Program-made: the position numbers and the translations under genes
Part shown: in pieces, positions 52,388 to 61,330 of the stretch
How the letters are laid out: the number at the start of each line of letters is the position of its first letter
Numbering within the stretch: position 1 is the first letter of the stretch
DNA from: Pirellulales bacterium
GTDB taxonomy: Bacteria; Planctomycetota; Planctomycetia; Pirellulales; PALSA-1355
DNA length: 64,000 nucleotides
Direction of reading: 5' to 3'
Assembly (NCBI GenBank): GCA_022844125.1
Contig: JALHMI010000016.1
Coordinates: forward strand, 122,131-186,130
The notes under the pieces: generated by a model
Seen by the model: only the letters and a program-made list of their open reading frames with translations
Database searches by the model: none
What the model was told of the DNA's origin: nothing

Positions 52388-53848
52388 ATGGTCACCAAAT
52401 CCGCCTACACCCGAACACTGGACTGCCCGCGGTACGCCTGGCTATATCAACATCGGCGCGACGAAGTCGTAAAGGTGGATCTACAGCGACAGTGGATACT
52501 GGAACAGGGCGACGTGGTCGAACGCCACGCTCGCACCCTGTTCGAGGGCGCGACTCCGGTGCAAGGCTTTCGCTCCCGCGCGGTTCGAGAGACGGAACGA
52601 CACATCGCGCGCGGTGCCACCTGCCTGTTCCAAGCGTCGGTAATCGCAGACGACCTGCACGCGATGGCGGACGTCCTCAAGAAAAGCCCGCACAATGCGA
52701 GCTGGGACATTTACGAAGTGAAGGCTGCGGGTGAGGTAAAGGAGCGCCATCTGCATGATGTCTGCTTTCAGAAGATCGCGTTCGAGCGTGCGGGGTACAT
52801 GATCGACCGCGTGTTCATCGTGAACATCAATCGGGAATACGCACGAAACGGCGAGATCGATCCTTCTCGACTGCTCGTCACGAACGATGTCACGGGCGCT
52901 GCTCGGGATCTCGTGAAGGATGTTGAATCCGGGATCGAGAAGGCACGGCGGCTTCTCACACTTCCGGACGTTCCCCCGATCGATGAGTTTCCGTGCAGTT
53001 GCTCGCCGAAGGACTGCCCCAGTCTCAACCATTGTTATCCCGACCTGCCGCCGAACTCGGTGTATTTCGTAAGTAGGCTCCAGCTCGCAAAAGCTCGCGC
53101 GCTCTACGCGGGCGGATATCGGACGATACGCGACATTCCGGACACTGCCAAACTGTCGGCACGGCAGCGATTGCAGGTGAATGCTGCGAAGCAAGGTGTA
53201 CCCTTCATCGATCGTCCGGCAATACGGGCGATGCTCGGCGCACTGACGTATCCCCTGTATTTCCTCGACTACGAAACGTTCGCAACCATCGTTCCGCAAT
53301 TCGCCGGCTACTTCCCGAACGAAGCGATGCCGTTCCAGTATTCGCTGCACGTGCTGCGATCACCGACGTCGGAGCTGGAGCACCACGAATATCTGGCACC
53401 CGCATATTGCGATACGACGCCAGGCGTCGTCGCTTCGCTCCAGCGCGATATCGGGGATGGCGGGACGGTCATCACGTGGAACAAGTCATTCGAGATGGGT
53501 TGTCATAGCCGCATGGCCAGATTGCAGCCGGCGGCGGCACCATTTCTTGCATCGCTCAACGCACGGGTGTTCGACCTGAAGGATGTGTTCAGCAAGCAAC
53601 TCTACGTGGATGGTCGCTTCAACGGCAGCTGCTCGATCAAGGACGTGCTTCCCGTGCTCGTCCCGCAACTGTCGTACAAGAATCTCGCGATCCAGGAAGG
53701 CAACAGTGCGTCGCTCGGGTGGTATCGCATGTTCGATCCGAAGGTGACGCCCGAAGGGCGAGCGACAACGGAAAAGAACCTGCGGGCATACTGTGAGCTC
53801 GATACGCTGGCGATGGTTGAAATCTTCCGGTACTTGTTGGCACTGTAG
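52388..53848 (+). CDS. DUF2779 protein: RecB-like nuclease fused to DEDD-type exonuclease
   Basis: 486 residues from the ATG at 52388. The N-terminal part is Cas4/RecB-like: KSAYTRTLDCPRYAWLYQHR, then IYEVKAAGEVKERH near residue 111 (E-x-K). A cysteine cluster CSCSPKDCPSLNHC (~203-216) could hold a metal or Fe-S centre. The C-terminal DUF2779 region has an RNase H-like exonuclease pattern: LDYETFATIVPQFAG near 293 (D-x-E), VITWNKSFEMGC near 365, and ELDTLAMVEI near 471 (last acid). The function of this fusion family is not established; a role in DNA processing is likely. It follows the primase operon by 57 bp. Confidence 0.85.
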   Translation: MVTKSAYTRTLDCPRYAWLYQHRRDEVVKVDLQRQWILEQGDVVERHARTLFEGATPVQGFRSRAVRETERHIARGATCLFQASVIADDLHAMADVLKKSPHNASWDIYEVKAAGEVKERHLHDVCFQKIAFERAGYMIDRVFIVNINREYARNGEIDPSRLLVTNDVTGAARDLVKDVESGIEKARRLLTLPDVPPIDEFPCSCSPKDCPSLNHCYPDLPPNSVYFVSRLQLAKARALYAGGYRTIRDIPDTAKLSARQRLQVNAAKQGVPFIDRPAIRAMLGALTYPLYFLDYETFATIVPQFAGYFPNEAMPFQYSLHVLRSPTSELEHHEYLAPAYCDTTPGVVASLQRDIGDGGTVITWNKSFEMGCHSRMARLQPAAAPFLASLNARVFDLKDVFSKQLYVDGRFNGSCSIKDVLPVLVPQLSYKNLAIQEGNSASLGWYRMFDPKVTPEGRATTEKNLRAYCELDTLAMVEIFRYLLAL

Positions 53849-53947
53849 GAAATCCGAAGGCTCGCCAAGAATGGAGCACGGTGCTGCGCACGTGGTCTTT
53901 TGTCTTCCGCTGCGTCTAGCAGCGGCCGCGTCCTGCTCCAGCTGGTG

Positions 53948-53967
53948 TTCCCGCCGTAGGGCGGGAA
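53948..53967. repeat. Perfect 8-bp hairpin
   Basis: TTCCCGCC at 53948-53955 and GGCGGGAA at 53960-53967 enclose loop GTAG. No T-run. Confidence 0.7.
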
Positions 53968-54052
53968 GCGTGCGGGACAAGCGAGCGCCGGTCGGGCAAC
54001 CACACACACTGCTCACCCGCTCGGGCGACAATTCCTCGCGCATCTCCGAAGG

Positions 54053-54124
54053 CCGCGAGACCCCGGGCTGTGCCGCACATGTTGAGCGTAGCGAGCGGGC
54101 GTGTCGCAGGACGGGGTCTCGCGG
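54053..54124. repeat. 13-bp perfect long-range inverted repeat
   Basis: CCGCGAGACCCCG (54053-54065) and CGGGGTCTCGCGG (54112-54124) pair across 46 nt. The interior contains CTGTGCCGCAC, the reverse complement of 11 bases of the middle iteron at 55405. The structure could be part of a replication or transfer origin. Confidence 0.6.
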
Positions 54125-54333
54125 GCGGAACGTCCCGCGAGCGCCGTCCCCTGATGGAGAGGTACTGCGGATAGCAGTGCGGTTGCCAGGTCGGCCTCCG
54201 GCCGCCGGCATCTTCGGTGTTGCGTTCGGTACTGGGGGCGGACAAATGGCGGAATCATATTTCTCGAACGCGATGTATATTGGGCGTTCGCGTCGGCGAA
54301 GCACAAGTCGATAGCCCCTCGGAGATGTGCTGT

Positions 54334-55149
54334 ATGCGTCTGTTCGATTTCCTTTCGTTGATGGATCCGACTGTCACTCCGGAACAGACGAAGATTCACC
54401 TTGCAACGTGGAATGGTGAAGAGAATCCACTCGATGTGTTTCTCGGCGGCACGTTTGATGACTGGCAGCGATCGCAAACCAGACGAAACTTCGAGCGTAG
54501 GTTTGTCGTGGCACTGATTAGCTTGCCAGGCTTGAATCGATGGATGTATGCGGGTGTTTACGAATCACACGGTTCAGTGTGGGACGAGGTGAGGCAGTAC
54601 AACGTCTATGATCTGCGGGAGCGGGTGGCTTGTTCGGAATTCGTCGGGCGACTAGTAGTGGGCTTTCCCCGACCCGGCCGGCAGTCGTATCTGAACGCGG
54701 AATCCTGGGCCGATGGCATTCTTGTCGGCGAGATCTTTCCGAAGCGCCTGACGATTGGCGAGTTTCCGGGCTTCAAAGCCGTCGACCTCGCGAAGTCCGA
54801 GCTCGACATCATTGTCGCTCAGAACCTGGAGTCATGGCGGACAGCGCTATCGAGTGTAGCGGGCGTGTATCTGATTTCGGACACGACCACCGGCAAGCTG
54901 TATGTTGGAAGCGCGACGGGCGAAGGCGGGATCTGGGCACGGTGGTGTCAGTACGCATTCAGTGGGCATGGGGGAAACGTCGAACTGGTGGCGATCCTTG
55001 CGGCGGAGGGGTCTGCACGTGCAAATACTTTTCGCTACTCGGTACTGGAGATTGCCGATACCCACGCAAGCCACAACGACATCATCGGCCGCGAGTCGCA
55101 CTGGAAGAAAGTGCTGCTCACCCGGGATCATGGTTGGAACTCGAACTGA
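54334..55149 (+). CDS. GIY-YIG nuclease-family protein
   Basis: 271 residues; the start has GGAG nine bases before the ATG. The GIY-YIG domain is at ~175-270: AGVYLISDTTTGKLYVGSAT (GVYLI...LYVGSA), then ARWCQYAFSGHGGNVELVAI and the metal-binding glutamate in IIGRESHWKKVLLTRDHGWN. The N-terminal half (~1-165) has no recognised fold (GTFDDWQRSQTRRNFERRFV). A member of the single-strand or homing-type GIY-YIG group, possibly a restriction-like nuclease. It is flanked by hairpin-rich and iteron sequences. Confidence 0.85.
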   Translation: MRLFDFLSLMDPTVTPEQTKIHLATWNGEENPLDVFLGGTFDDWQRSQTRRNFERRFVVALISLPGLNRWMYAGVYESHGSVWDEVRQYNVYDLRERVACSEFVGRLVVGFPRPGRQSYLNAESWADGILVGEIFPKRLTIGEFPGFKAVDLAKSELDIIVAQNLESWRTALSSVAGVYLISDTTTGKLYVGSATGEGGIWARWCQYAFSGHGGNVELVAILAAEGSARANTFRYSVLEIADTHASHNDIIGRESHWKKVLLTRDHGWNSN

Positions 55150-55382
55150 GAGCGCCGGCCGCGGGGACCTTTCGACCTCCGAGTGCTCACTGCTTTTCGT
55201 CCGTCTATCGAGGCGTGTTTTCTTCTTAAGAGCAGATAGAGGGCGAAGCCCTCATTTGCTTAAGAACAATAAACCTTTGCTTAGTATTTGGTCAGAATTG
55301 AACGGAGAGGGAGCCAACGTGGACGGATGGCTTCCATAAGGCACGAAACTGCCATGGAGGCCCGTTCAAAGTGAGATAAAAA
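55150..55382. other. Intergenic region leading into the iterons
   Basis: No gene visible. It is between the GIY-YIG gene and the iteron cluster; more AT-rich toward 55230-55290, which could be the melting part of an origin. Confidence 0.35.
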
Positions 55383-55457
55383 GGTGCGGCAAAGTACACC
55401 AGTTGGTGCGGCACAGTACACCAGGTCGGCGAGTATGAAGGTGCGGCAAAGTACACC
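55383..55457. repeat. Iteron cluster (candidate oriV)
   Basis: Three direct copies of an 18-mer: GGTGCGGCAAAGTACACC at 55383-55400 and 55440-55457, and GGTGCGGCACAGTACACC at 55405-55422. Starts are 22 and 35 bp apart. They lie just past the repA stop (55479), and the AT-rich stretch is next to them. Iterons bound by a RepA-type initiator are a hallmark of plasmid origins. Confidence 0.75.
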
Positions 55458-55478
55458 GTTTGGTACCGTTCAAGGCAG

Positions 55479-56963
55479 TTATTCGCCGTACGATTCGGCT
55501 AGTCTTCCCATCGCAGTCGTGGACGACCATTCGCCATAATCTGGGAACCGGAATCCGGCGACGAGGTGCCGCTCTGCCTCTTCAATTGCCTGCTGCTTCG
55601 CGACGTCCGGCGGTGCATCCTTGAACATTCCCAAGAATGTCTCAACAGTTTTCTGATAGCGATCGCGATCGACCTCGTCGCGGAGGAATGTACGCAGCGC
55701 TTCCTTTCTTGCTTTGCGATAGGCGATGGTGAGATTCGGGTCGTCGGCGGAGACGCCGCGAGCCCGTAAATCTTCGTCATGTTGTCGTCGACGTTCGTCA
55801 CGTTGATGTTCAAGGAACCAATCCGGCGCGGACGTTCCACGCTTGATGCCGTCGAGGCAGTACGCCTCCGGACTCTTCGAGAAGAACTTCCGCCCCTTCG
55901 TCTCCATCGCGACCTGTGTGTATTGTGCCCAGCGGGCAATAACCTGGTTGTCATACTGCTTCAGGATGGATCGGATCGCGGCATCCTCGAAGCCGATCGT
56001 TTTCAATGGATCATAGAGAGGGGAGTCGGTGACGCTCATAACCGGGTGATGTGCGAGCTGATCGATTGAATGCTGCTCGAAGTACGGTCCACGTTCGAAG
56101 CGAATGACATACGATCCACGCTCCCGCTTCTCGAACAGGTCGGACACTCGGTCGACACCGCTCGGCAACGCAATGAAGTTCGCTGCCAGCAACTTCTCAG
56201 CGCAGTGGCCAATGTCGCGCTTGAGATACTTCGTCAGTCGCTGGGGAGAGAATCCGAGTACGTTCGTTCCAAGATGGCGCAACTCAAACGGCGGAGACAC
56301 CTTTCGTCGCCAGAAGATCTTGTGTAACAGCAAGGCTAGTCGCCTCGATGCCGGATCAAAACTGCGGAACGTGTCGCTGGTTAGATCGAAGAACAGTTTT
56401 CCACCCGTGGCCTGCACATATTCAAAGAAGAGTGGATCCCAGACAATCCGCCACGCTCGCGACGAATCGTCACGTTGCGGCAAACTGTATTTGAGCAGGC
56501 CGAACCCCGTATCTTGAAACGTCTGGAGGCGCGGATCGTAGAACGCATCGCATTGGTAGAAGACGCCGGCCAGGCGTTTGATTGTCGCCCGAAACTCAGC
56601 GTACTGCTTTCCGCCCTTGGCCTCTAGGTACCCCAGCTTCTTCAGGCAAAAATGTGGTGTGGCGAGAAACTCAATCGACGGCCGCGGTTGATTGAACGTC
56701 AGCGCCAGGAGTCCCCAGAGAAAATATTCGTCACGGGACGAAAGACCGAGTGCCGCGAAGATGGAGACGTTGGCGAAGCGGCGTTTGTTGGCGTCCGTGT
56801 AGAAGTACCCCGTCTTGTGCTGGTACGGTGCGACGAGGGACAAAGCCGGATCGAGCGAACAAAGTGCGTGCTCGATAATTGATAGCTGTGCGAGTCCGCT
56901 ACGCTGCTCTCGCGTGCGCGTCGGCCGGGATGGATTGGCCGATGGGGGATTGAGCGTGGACAT
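55479..56963 (-). CDS. repA: Plasmid replication initiator RepA (RPA family)
   Basis: About 494 residues from the ATG at 56963. The RepA-type body is visible: QLSIIEHALCSLDPALSLVA, YFYTDANKRRFANVSIFAAL, PRPSIEFLATPHFCLKKLGY and RLALLLHKIFWRRKVSPPFE, with the winged-helix-like segments of plasmid initiators (PF10134). A charged C-terminal tail (KARKEALRTFLRDEVDRDRY) follows. Such proteins bind iterons and start replication; three iterons lie just downstream of its stop. Its presence suggests that this part of the window was once an autonomous plasmid or still is one. Confidence 0.88.
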   Translation of the reverse strand: MSTLNPPSANPSRPTRTREQRSGLAQLSIIEHALCSLDPALSLVAPYQHKTGYFYTDANKRRFANVSIFAALGLSSRDEYFLWGLLALTFNQPRPSIEFLATPHFCLKKLGYLEAKGGKQYAEFRATIKRLAGVFYQCDAFYDPRLQTFQDTGFGLLKYSLPQRDDSSRAWRIVWDPLFFEYVQATGGKLFFDLTSDTFRSFDPASRRLALLLHKIFWRRKVSPPFELRHLGTNVLGFSPQRLTKYLKRDIGHCAEKLLAANFIALPSGVDRVSDLFEKRERGSYVIRFERGPYFEQHSIDQLAHHPVMSVTDSPLYDPLKTIGFEDAAIRSILKQYDNQVIARWAQYTQVAMETKGRKFFSKSPEAYCLDGIKRGTSAPDWFLEHQRDERRRQHDEDLRARGVSADDPNLTIAYRKARKEALRTFLRDEVDRDRYQKTVETFLGMFKDAPPDVAKQQAIEEAERHLVAGFRFPDYGEWSSTTAMGRLAESYGE

Positions 56964-57104
56964 CAAACAAGACGAAGTGCTTCGGATTGTCTCGCGCGGT
57001 CGGCATTATTGGCAAGCGAAGATATTTGTTCATGGCGGTGCGTTGGCTTCAACAGTATGATCGGAAACTACTAGTCTAGCGATAGACAATACAATGTGCG
57101 GGCT

Positions 57105-57123
57105 CACAGAACACTATTCTGTG
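57105..57123. promoter_or_regulatory. Palindrome upstream of the hamA-like gene
   Basis: CACAGAA (57105-57111) and TTCTGTG (57117-57123) flank CACTA, a perfect 7-bp inverted repeat 31 bp before the ATG at 57155. A -10-like TACAAT lies at 57090-57095. Probable operator or start-proximal hairpin of the defence operon. Confidence 0.4.
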
Positions 57124-57154
57124 TTGCGACGTTTTGCTCCATAATAAGCGAACT

Positions 57155-57910
57155 ATGGCAAATACATTTTTCAATGACTGGATGGACAAACAGCAGCCGG
57201 AGCCGACTGCCGTGGATCTCGTTGTCCTTCGCGAGAAGGCGAAAGTGGATTCAGCAGTAAAGGCGGCAATAAAGCAAGCTGCAATGGATCATCTGATCGG
57301 CCTCGATATTCTTAACCGGATTGGCGGGTATTCAAAGGCATCAGCATTTATACGTAACAAGGTCCCCACGGATAAGAAGGTTATGTCAGGTGACCTAGGT
57401 GAAATACTTGCAACCGAATACATCGATCAGCTCACAGAATTTGAAGTTCCGATAAAGCGACTCCGTTGGAAGGATGATCGCGACACAACCATGCGCGGCA
57501 ACGACGTGCTCGCGATTGTTCTATCAAAAAAAGAGTGTCGATTGCTGAAGGCGGAATCCAAGAGCCGGAACGTACTTCAAGCCAGTGTTGTTGGTGAGGC
57601 TGTCGACGGGCTCGCAAAGCACTCCGGACGGCCCAATCCCAGCTCATTGGCCTTCATCTCGTCCCGATTGCGCGAAGAGGGAAATGATGACCTGGCAGAA
57701 GTCTTCGAGGACCTTCAGAGTGGCAAACGAAAAGCCACCGCGGTAGAGCATCTTGTATTCACGTTTTCAGGGAATGATCCCACGGTGCATTTGAAAAAGC
57801 ACATTCCGAGCACAAAGTCCCGACGTCGACACCTCGTCGGTTGCGTCGTATCGAAGCACCAGGATTTTATAAAGCGAACCTTCGCTAGCCTAAATGCCAA
57901 GAACTCCTGA
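57155..57910 (+). CDS. hamA: HamA-like (DUF1837) nuclease of a Hachiman-type defence system
   Basis: The 251-residue protein has the DUF1837 pattern: GDLGEILATEYIDQL with the first acid near residue 80, RGNDVLAIVLSKKECRLLKA with the second, then AESKSRNVLQ, the E-x-K of a PD-(D/E)xK-type nuclease. In Hachiman, HamA is a DNase held by the helicase HamB until damage or phage DNA is sensed. The gene is more AT-rich than its neighbours. It overlaps the helicase gene by 17 bp, so the two are cotranslated. AbpA of the AbpAB system belongs to the same family and is an alternative name. Confidence 0.75.
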   Translation: MANTFFNDWMDKQQPEPTAVDLVVLREKAKVDSAVKAAIKQAAMDHLIGLDILNRIGGYSKASAFIRNKVPTDKKVMSGDLGEILATEYIDQLTEFEVPIKRLRWKDDRDTTMRGNDVLAIVLSKKECRLLKAESKSRNVLQASVVGEAVDGLAKHSGRPNPSSLAFISSRLREEGNDDLAEVFEDLQSGKRKATAVEHLVFTFSGNDPTVHLKKHIPSTKSRRRHLVGCVVSKHQDFIKRTFASLNAKNS

Positions 57911-60900
57911 CATCGTCATTGAGCGTCTCCTAGAGCTGACGCAACCTGGGTACCGCGAGAAGCTCATTGCGAGCGGTCTTGCCCGGGGTCTCATTTGGCA
58001 GGATGGCGTGCTGCCCGCAGACGCGCCCCACTTCAGGCACGAGTTGTCGACTGACCTACTCGATCATGGCTTCACTGTCCTCTCGCTGTCGCTTGAGCTG
58101 CGCCACCTTGGCGGCGATCCGAAGGTCGTCAAAGACGGACTCTACACCGCTGCTGAGGCGCTGGAGTCTGCGGTCCGACGTGGTGAAGGTTCTGATATCG
58201 AACGCGGCTTTCATCTAACGATGGCTGCGGCTGCGTTTCATATCGGAGGATATTCCGCTCGGGCGTTTAGTTTATTCGAAGCGGATCTTGGCGATTTGAA
58301 TCTAGCGTCCTACGAGCGCGCACTGGTTCTCTTGATGCGCAGGAGCTTTGCTCAGCTTCGACAAAACAGCGCGGAGTGGCTCCAAGATGTGCGTAACTCG
58401 GATGCCGGTGTTGTCGAACGATTGGCCGACGAAGAAGATTTTAGTGTCGACGACGTGGTCGCCATTGCGCTGACTCGGATCTTCCATCGCGCGATCGCAC
58501 AATTCGAGGTTGGGTTGCTGACGGGAGAGCGGGAGTATTTCGTTACGGCGCAGGCCGAGATTGAATTGGGTATACGAGAATCGGCCACTGCGAACCATGT
58601 ACCGCTGTGGTGGTCATTCACAGTTGCCCGTCACCTGTTCGACGATCTGTGGAACAACTCGCTGCACACTCGTTTGCCGCAAGAGGGTGGCCCACCGAAA
58701 TGGCCCGTGCTTCGGTCTCAATTCCTGGAACTTCTCGCTTCGCGTATCGTAGCGGAGATTGATCTATGGCCTTCGCAGATCGAAGCCGCAGGACGAGTGC
58801 TCGACGCGTCGGACGATCTTGTCGTCGCCCTACCAACAAGTGCGGGTAAAACTCGTATCGCTGAGTTGTGCATCTTGCGAGCGCTGGCGGACGAAAAGCG
58901 CGTCATATACGTCACGCCACTTCGTGCGTTATCGGCGCAAGTCGAGCGTGGGTTGGCGCGGACGTTCTGTCCGCTCGGATTTACAGTGACTTCGGTATAC
59001 GGTGCAAGCGGCGTTGCGTCTTCGGATATCGATACGCTTGCATCGGCGTCGATTGTGGTCGCGACACCGGAAAAACTCGACTTCGCGATTCGTCAGCAGC
59101 CGTCGATCATCGACGATGTCGGTTTGATCGTCCTTGATGAAGGCCACATGATCGGGCTCAGCGAACGTGATATTCGATACGAGATGCTGCTCCAACGGCT
59201 GCTTCGACGACAGGACGCCACGGAGCGTCGCCTGGTATGCCTTTCCGCCGTCTTCTCAAAGGGCGATGCCTTTGATGACTTTACGGCATGGCTGCGTTCG
59301 GATGCTCCAGGGACTGCAATTCAATCCTTGTGGCGTCCAACCAGACAGCGGCCCGCAACGATCGCTTGGCAGAAAACGGTTGCCCGGCTCGAACTTGATG
59401 TCGAGGGTGAGAAGCCATTTGTGCCTCGCTTCGTTGAAGCTCAAGCACCCATTCCACCACGCAAAACTCGACCCTTTCCCGCCGACGCTCAAGAGTTGGT
59501 GGTCGCCAGCACGTCCGCGTTTCTGAGTCGCGGCCAATCGGTGCTCATCTATTGCCCTCAAAAATCATCAGTGGAAGCAACAGCAGTCGCGTTCCTCAAA
59601 GCAAATAAAGGCGGCTATTTTGAGAGCGCCTTGACCAGTGCAACGCCGCCGTTTCTAGCCAACGCCCTCCGTATCGGCCGCGAGTGGCTCGGCGACGAGC
59701 ATCCGGCCGTGGCCAGTCTGCACCTCGGACTTGCGGTCCATCATGGATCACTTCCTCGGGCATTCCTTGGTGAAATTGAAGTCCTGTTAAAACGTCGGTT
59801 GCTTCCAGTCTGCATCTGTTCTCCGACGCTGGCACAAGGGGTCGACCTGAGCTTTAGCGTGCTGCTATTTCGATCTCTTTACCGAAGCGGGGGCCTTATT
59901 CCGGCGAAGGAATTCGCAAATGTCGTCGGTCGGGTTGGACGTGCATTCGTGGATCTCGATGGCATTTATGCTCTGCCGATATTCGAGCCGTCCGTTGCCA
60001 AGACCTTGAAGAGGCAGAGGCAGTTCAACGGCCTGATCGAAGCGGCGAAGAGACGGCAACTTGAAAGTGGTGTTCGCTTACTCATTGGCGTTGTCGTAAG
60101 GATTCTCAGCGAGCGTTTGAACGTGTCACGGGATGCGTTGATCGAATACGTTGCGAACACGCAAAGTCCATGGCAGGTCGCTGCCGTGACTGAAGACGAC
60201 GTTTATCCGGGCGTCTTAAAGGCGTGCCTCAATGAACTAGATACGGCGATCCTGGGAATTGTGGATACTCTCGATCTGCCAATTGATCAGCTGGCAGACT
60301 ATTTGGACAGCTGCTTGCAAAGTTCGTATTGGCAGCGGCAACTTCAACGCGGTGAAGCCGATCTGAAGTTGCTTCAAGAAAAGATTATCAAAGGACGTGC
60401 AGCTTGGCTGTGGACGCACACCGATGCGACGAAGCGCAAAGGCTACTTTGCTGCGGGCGTCGGTTACGCTGCCGGCAAAGCACTTGACGACAATGCCGCC
60501 TCGCTCGGCACATTGCTTGCGAATGCTGAGAACTCGCTCGCGAGCGGAAACATCGACGAGGCCGTTACGGCTGCGGTTGGTCTCGGAAAGATCCTTTTTT
60601 CGATCCATCCGTTTGAACTGGAGGAAGACGGTGTAGAGTGGCCGAAACTTCTGGGACACTGGCTGCGCGGTAATGCGTTGAGCGAGTTTGCGGACAACGA
60701 CGGAGTGAGTTTCATTCAAGGGGATGTTGTGTTTCGCCTGGTGTGGGGAGTCGAAGCGGCGCGTTTGCATCTTGCGCAAACGTCCGGCGCTGCCGCAGAT
60801 GAGGAAAAGGAGAACCTGCTTGCGATGTGCCTCACGTATGGCGTACCAAACAAAACTGCCGCATTGTTCATGCAAGCTGGGGTCAATTCTCGCACGCTGG

Positions 60901-61301
60901 CATGCAAACTCTCACAACTGACCAAGGGCAAGTGCGACGATTTGGCCGCACTGAAGTGGTGGGTATATGCAGTTATACAGGGCCAGCAGACGGCACCGAC
61001 GTTGGAGTCTCAAGACGATCAGGCCGAATGGGACCGATTCCTCCAAGGCTTTTTCCATCGAGAACACAGCAATTGGAAGCAACGCAACTTTGACCTGCCG
61101 GTTACATGGCATGGACAACCGAGTGAGAAGGGGACGCGAGTTCGGATCTCCTTTAAGAAGGGAGAGACGAAGGCCTTGGTGCTCAGCGTCGATTTGGACG
61201 TGCTGGGAGAGGTAACCGCACCCGAAGTGTCGACGACGCATTTCTTCGGCATCGTGAGCGATGATCAGAAATCATTGAATGTTTCGTTCTTTGGGACGTA
61301 A
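57894..61301 (+). CDS. hamB: HamB-like superfamily-2 helicase of a Hachiman-type defence system
   Basis: 1135 residues. A helical N-terminal domain (~1-290) precedes the helicase core (~300-720): Walker A ALPTSAGKTRIAE near 311-323, VIYVTPLRALSAQVE, VVVATPEKLDF, DEGH box VLDEGHMIGL near 412-421, and the motif VI-like NVVGRVGRAF near 678. The C-terminal half (~730-1135) has no recognised domain. The order DUF1837 gene then Ski2-like helicase gene is that of Hachiman. HamB acts as sensor and regulator of HamA. Length exceeds most described HamB proteins, so this may be a distinct subtype. Confidence 0.8.
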   Translation: MPRTPDIVIERLLELTQPGYREKLIASGLARGLIWQDGVLPADAPHFRHELSTDLLDHGFTVLSLSLELRHLGGDPKVVKDGLYTAAEALESAVRRGEGSDIERGFHLTMAAAAFHIGGYSARAFSLFEADLGDLNLASYERALVLLMRRSFAQLRQNSAEWLQDVRNSDAGVVERLADEEDFSVDDVVAIALTRIFHRAIAQFEVGLLTGEREYFVTAQAEIELGIRESATANHVPLWWSFTVARHLFDDLWNNSLHTRLPQEGGPPKWPVLRSQFLELLASRIVAEIDLWPSQIEAAGRVLDASDDLVVALPTSAGKTRIAELCILRALADEKRVIYVTPLRALSAQVERGLARTFCPLGFTVTSVYGASGVASSDIDTLASASIVVATPEKLDFAIRQQPSIIDDVGLIVLDEGHMIGLSERDIRYEMLLQRLLRRQDATERRLVCLSAVFSKGDAFDDFTAWLRSDAPGTAIQSLWRPTRQRPATIAWQKTVARLELDVEGEKPFVPRFVEAQAPIPPRKTRPFPADAQELVVASTSAFLSRGQSVLIYCPQKSSVEATAVAFLKANKGGYFESALTSATPPFLANALRIGREWLGDEHPAVASLHLGLAVHHGSLPRAFLGEIEVLLKRRLLPVCICSPTLAQGVDLSFSVLLFRSLYRSGGLIPAKEFANVVGRVGRAFVDLDGIYALPIFEPSVAKTLKRQRQFNGLIEAAKRRQLESGVRLLIGVVVRILSERLNVSRDALIEYVANTQSPWQVAAVTEDDVYPGVLKACLNELDTAILGIVDTLDLPIDQLADYLDSCLQSSYWQRQLQRGEADLKLLQEKIIKGRAAWLWTHTDATKRKGYFAAGVGYAAGKALDDNAASLGTLLANAENSLASGNIDEAVTAAVGLGKILFSIHPFELEEDGVEWPKLLGHWLRGNALSEFADNDGVSFIQGDVVFRLVWGVEAARLHLAQTSGAAADEEKENLLAMCLTYGVPNKTAALFMQAGVNSRTLACKLSQLTKGKCDDLAALKWWVYAVIQGQQTAPTLESQDDQAEWDRFLQGFFHREHSNWKQRNFDLPVTWHGQPSEKGTRVRISFKKGETKALVLSVDLDVLGEVTAPEVSTTHFFGIVSDDQKSLNVSFFGT

Positions 61302-61330
61302 ATCGGGGAGCCCGCGACAATGCCCCTATT

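Larger units (their letters stand above)
53849..54333. other. GC-rich hairpin-laden intergenic region, possible origin part
   Basis: No gene is convincing in 485 bp. Two strong inverted repeats are listed separately (53948-53967 and 54053-54124). Runs of GCGGGC and CCCGC make short pairs throughout. It is upstream of the GIY-YIG gene and 1.3 kb from the iterons. Confidence 0.5.

Noticed and set aside
52481..53350. 289-codon minus-strand open frame
   Set aside because: Antisense to the DUF2779 gene, which has the nuclease and exonuclease motifs.
55383..55457. Three-copy repeat as a CRISPR array
   Set aside because: Units are 18 bp with unequal 4-bp and 17-bp gaps and lie beside repA; iterons fit, no cas genes are present in the window.
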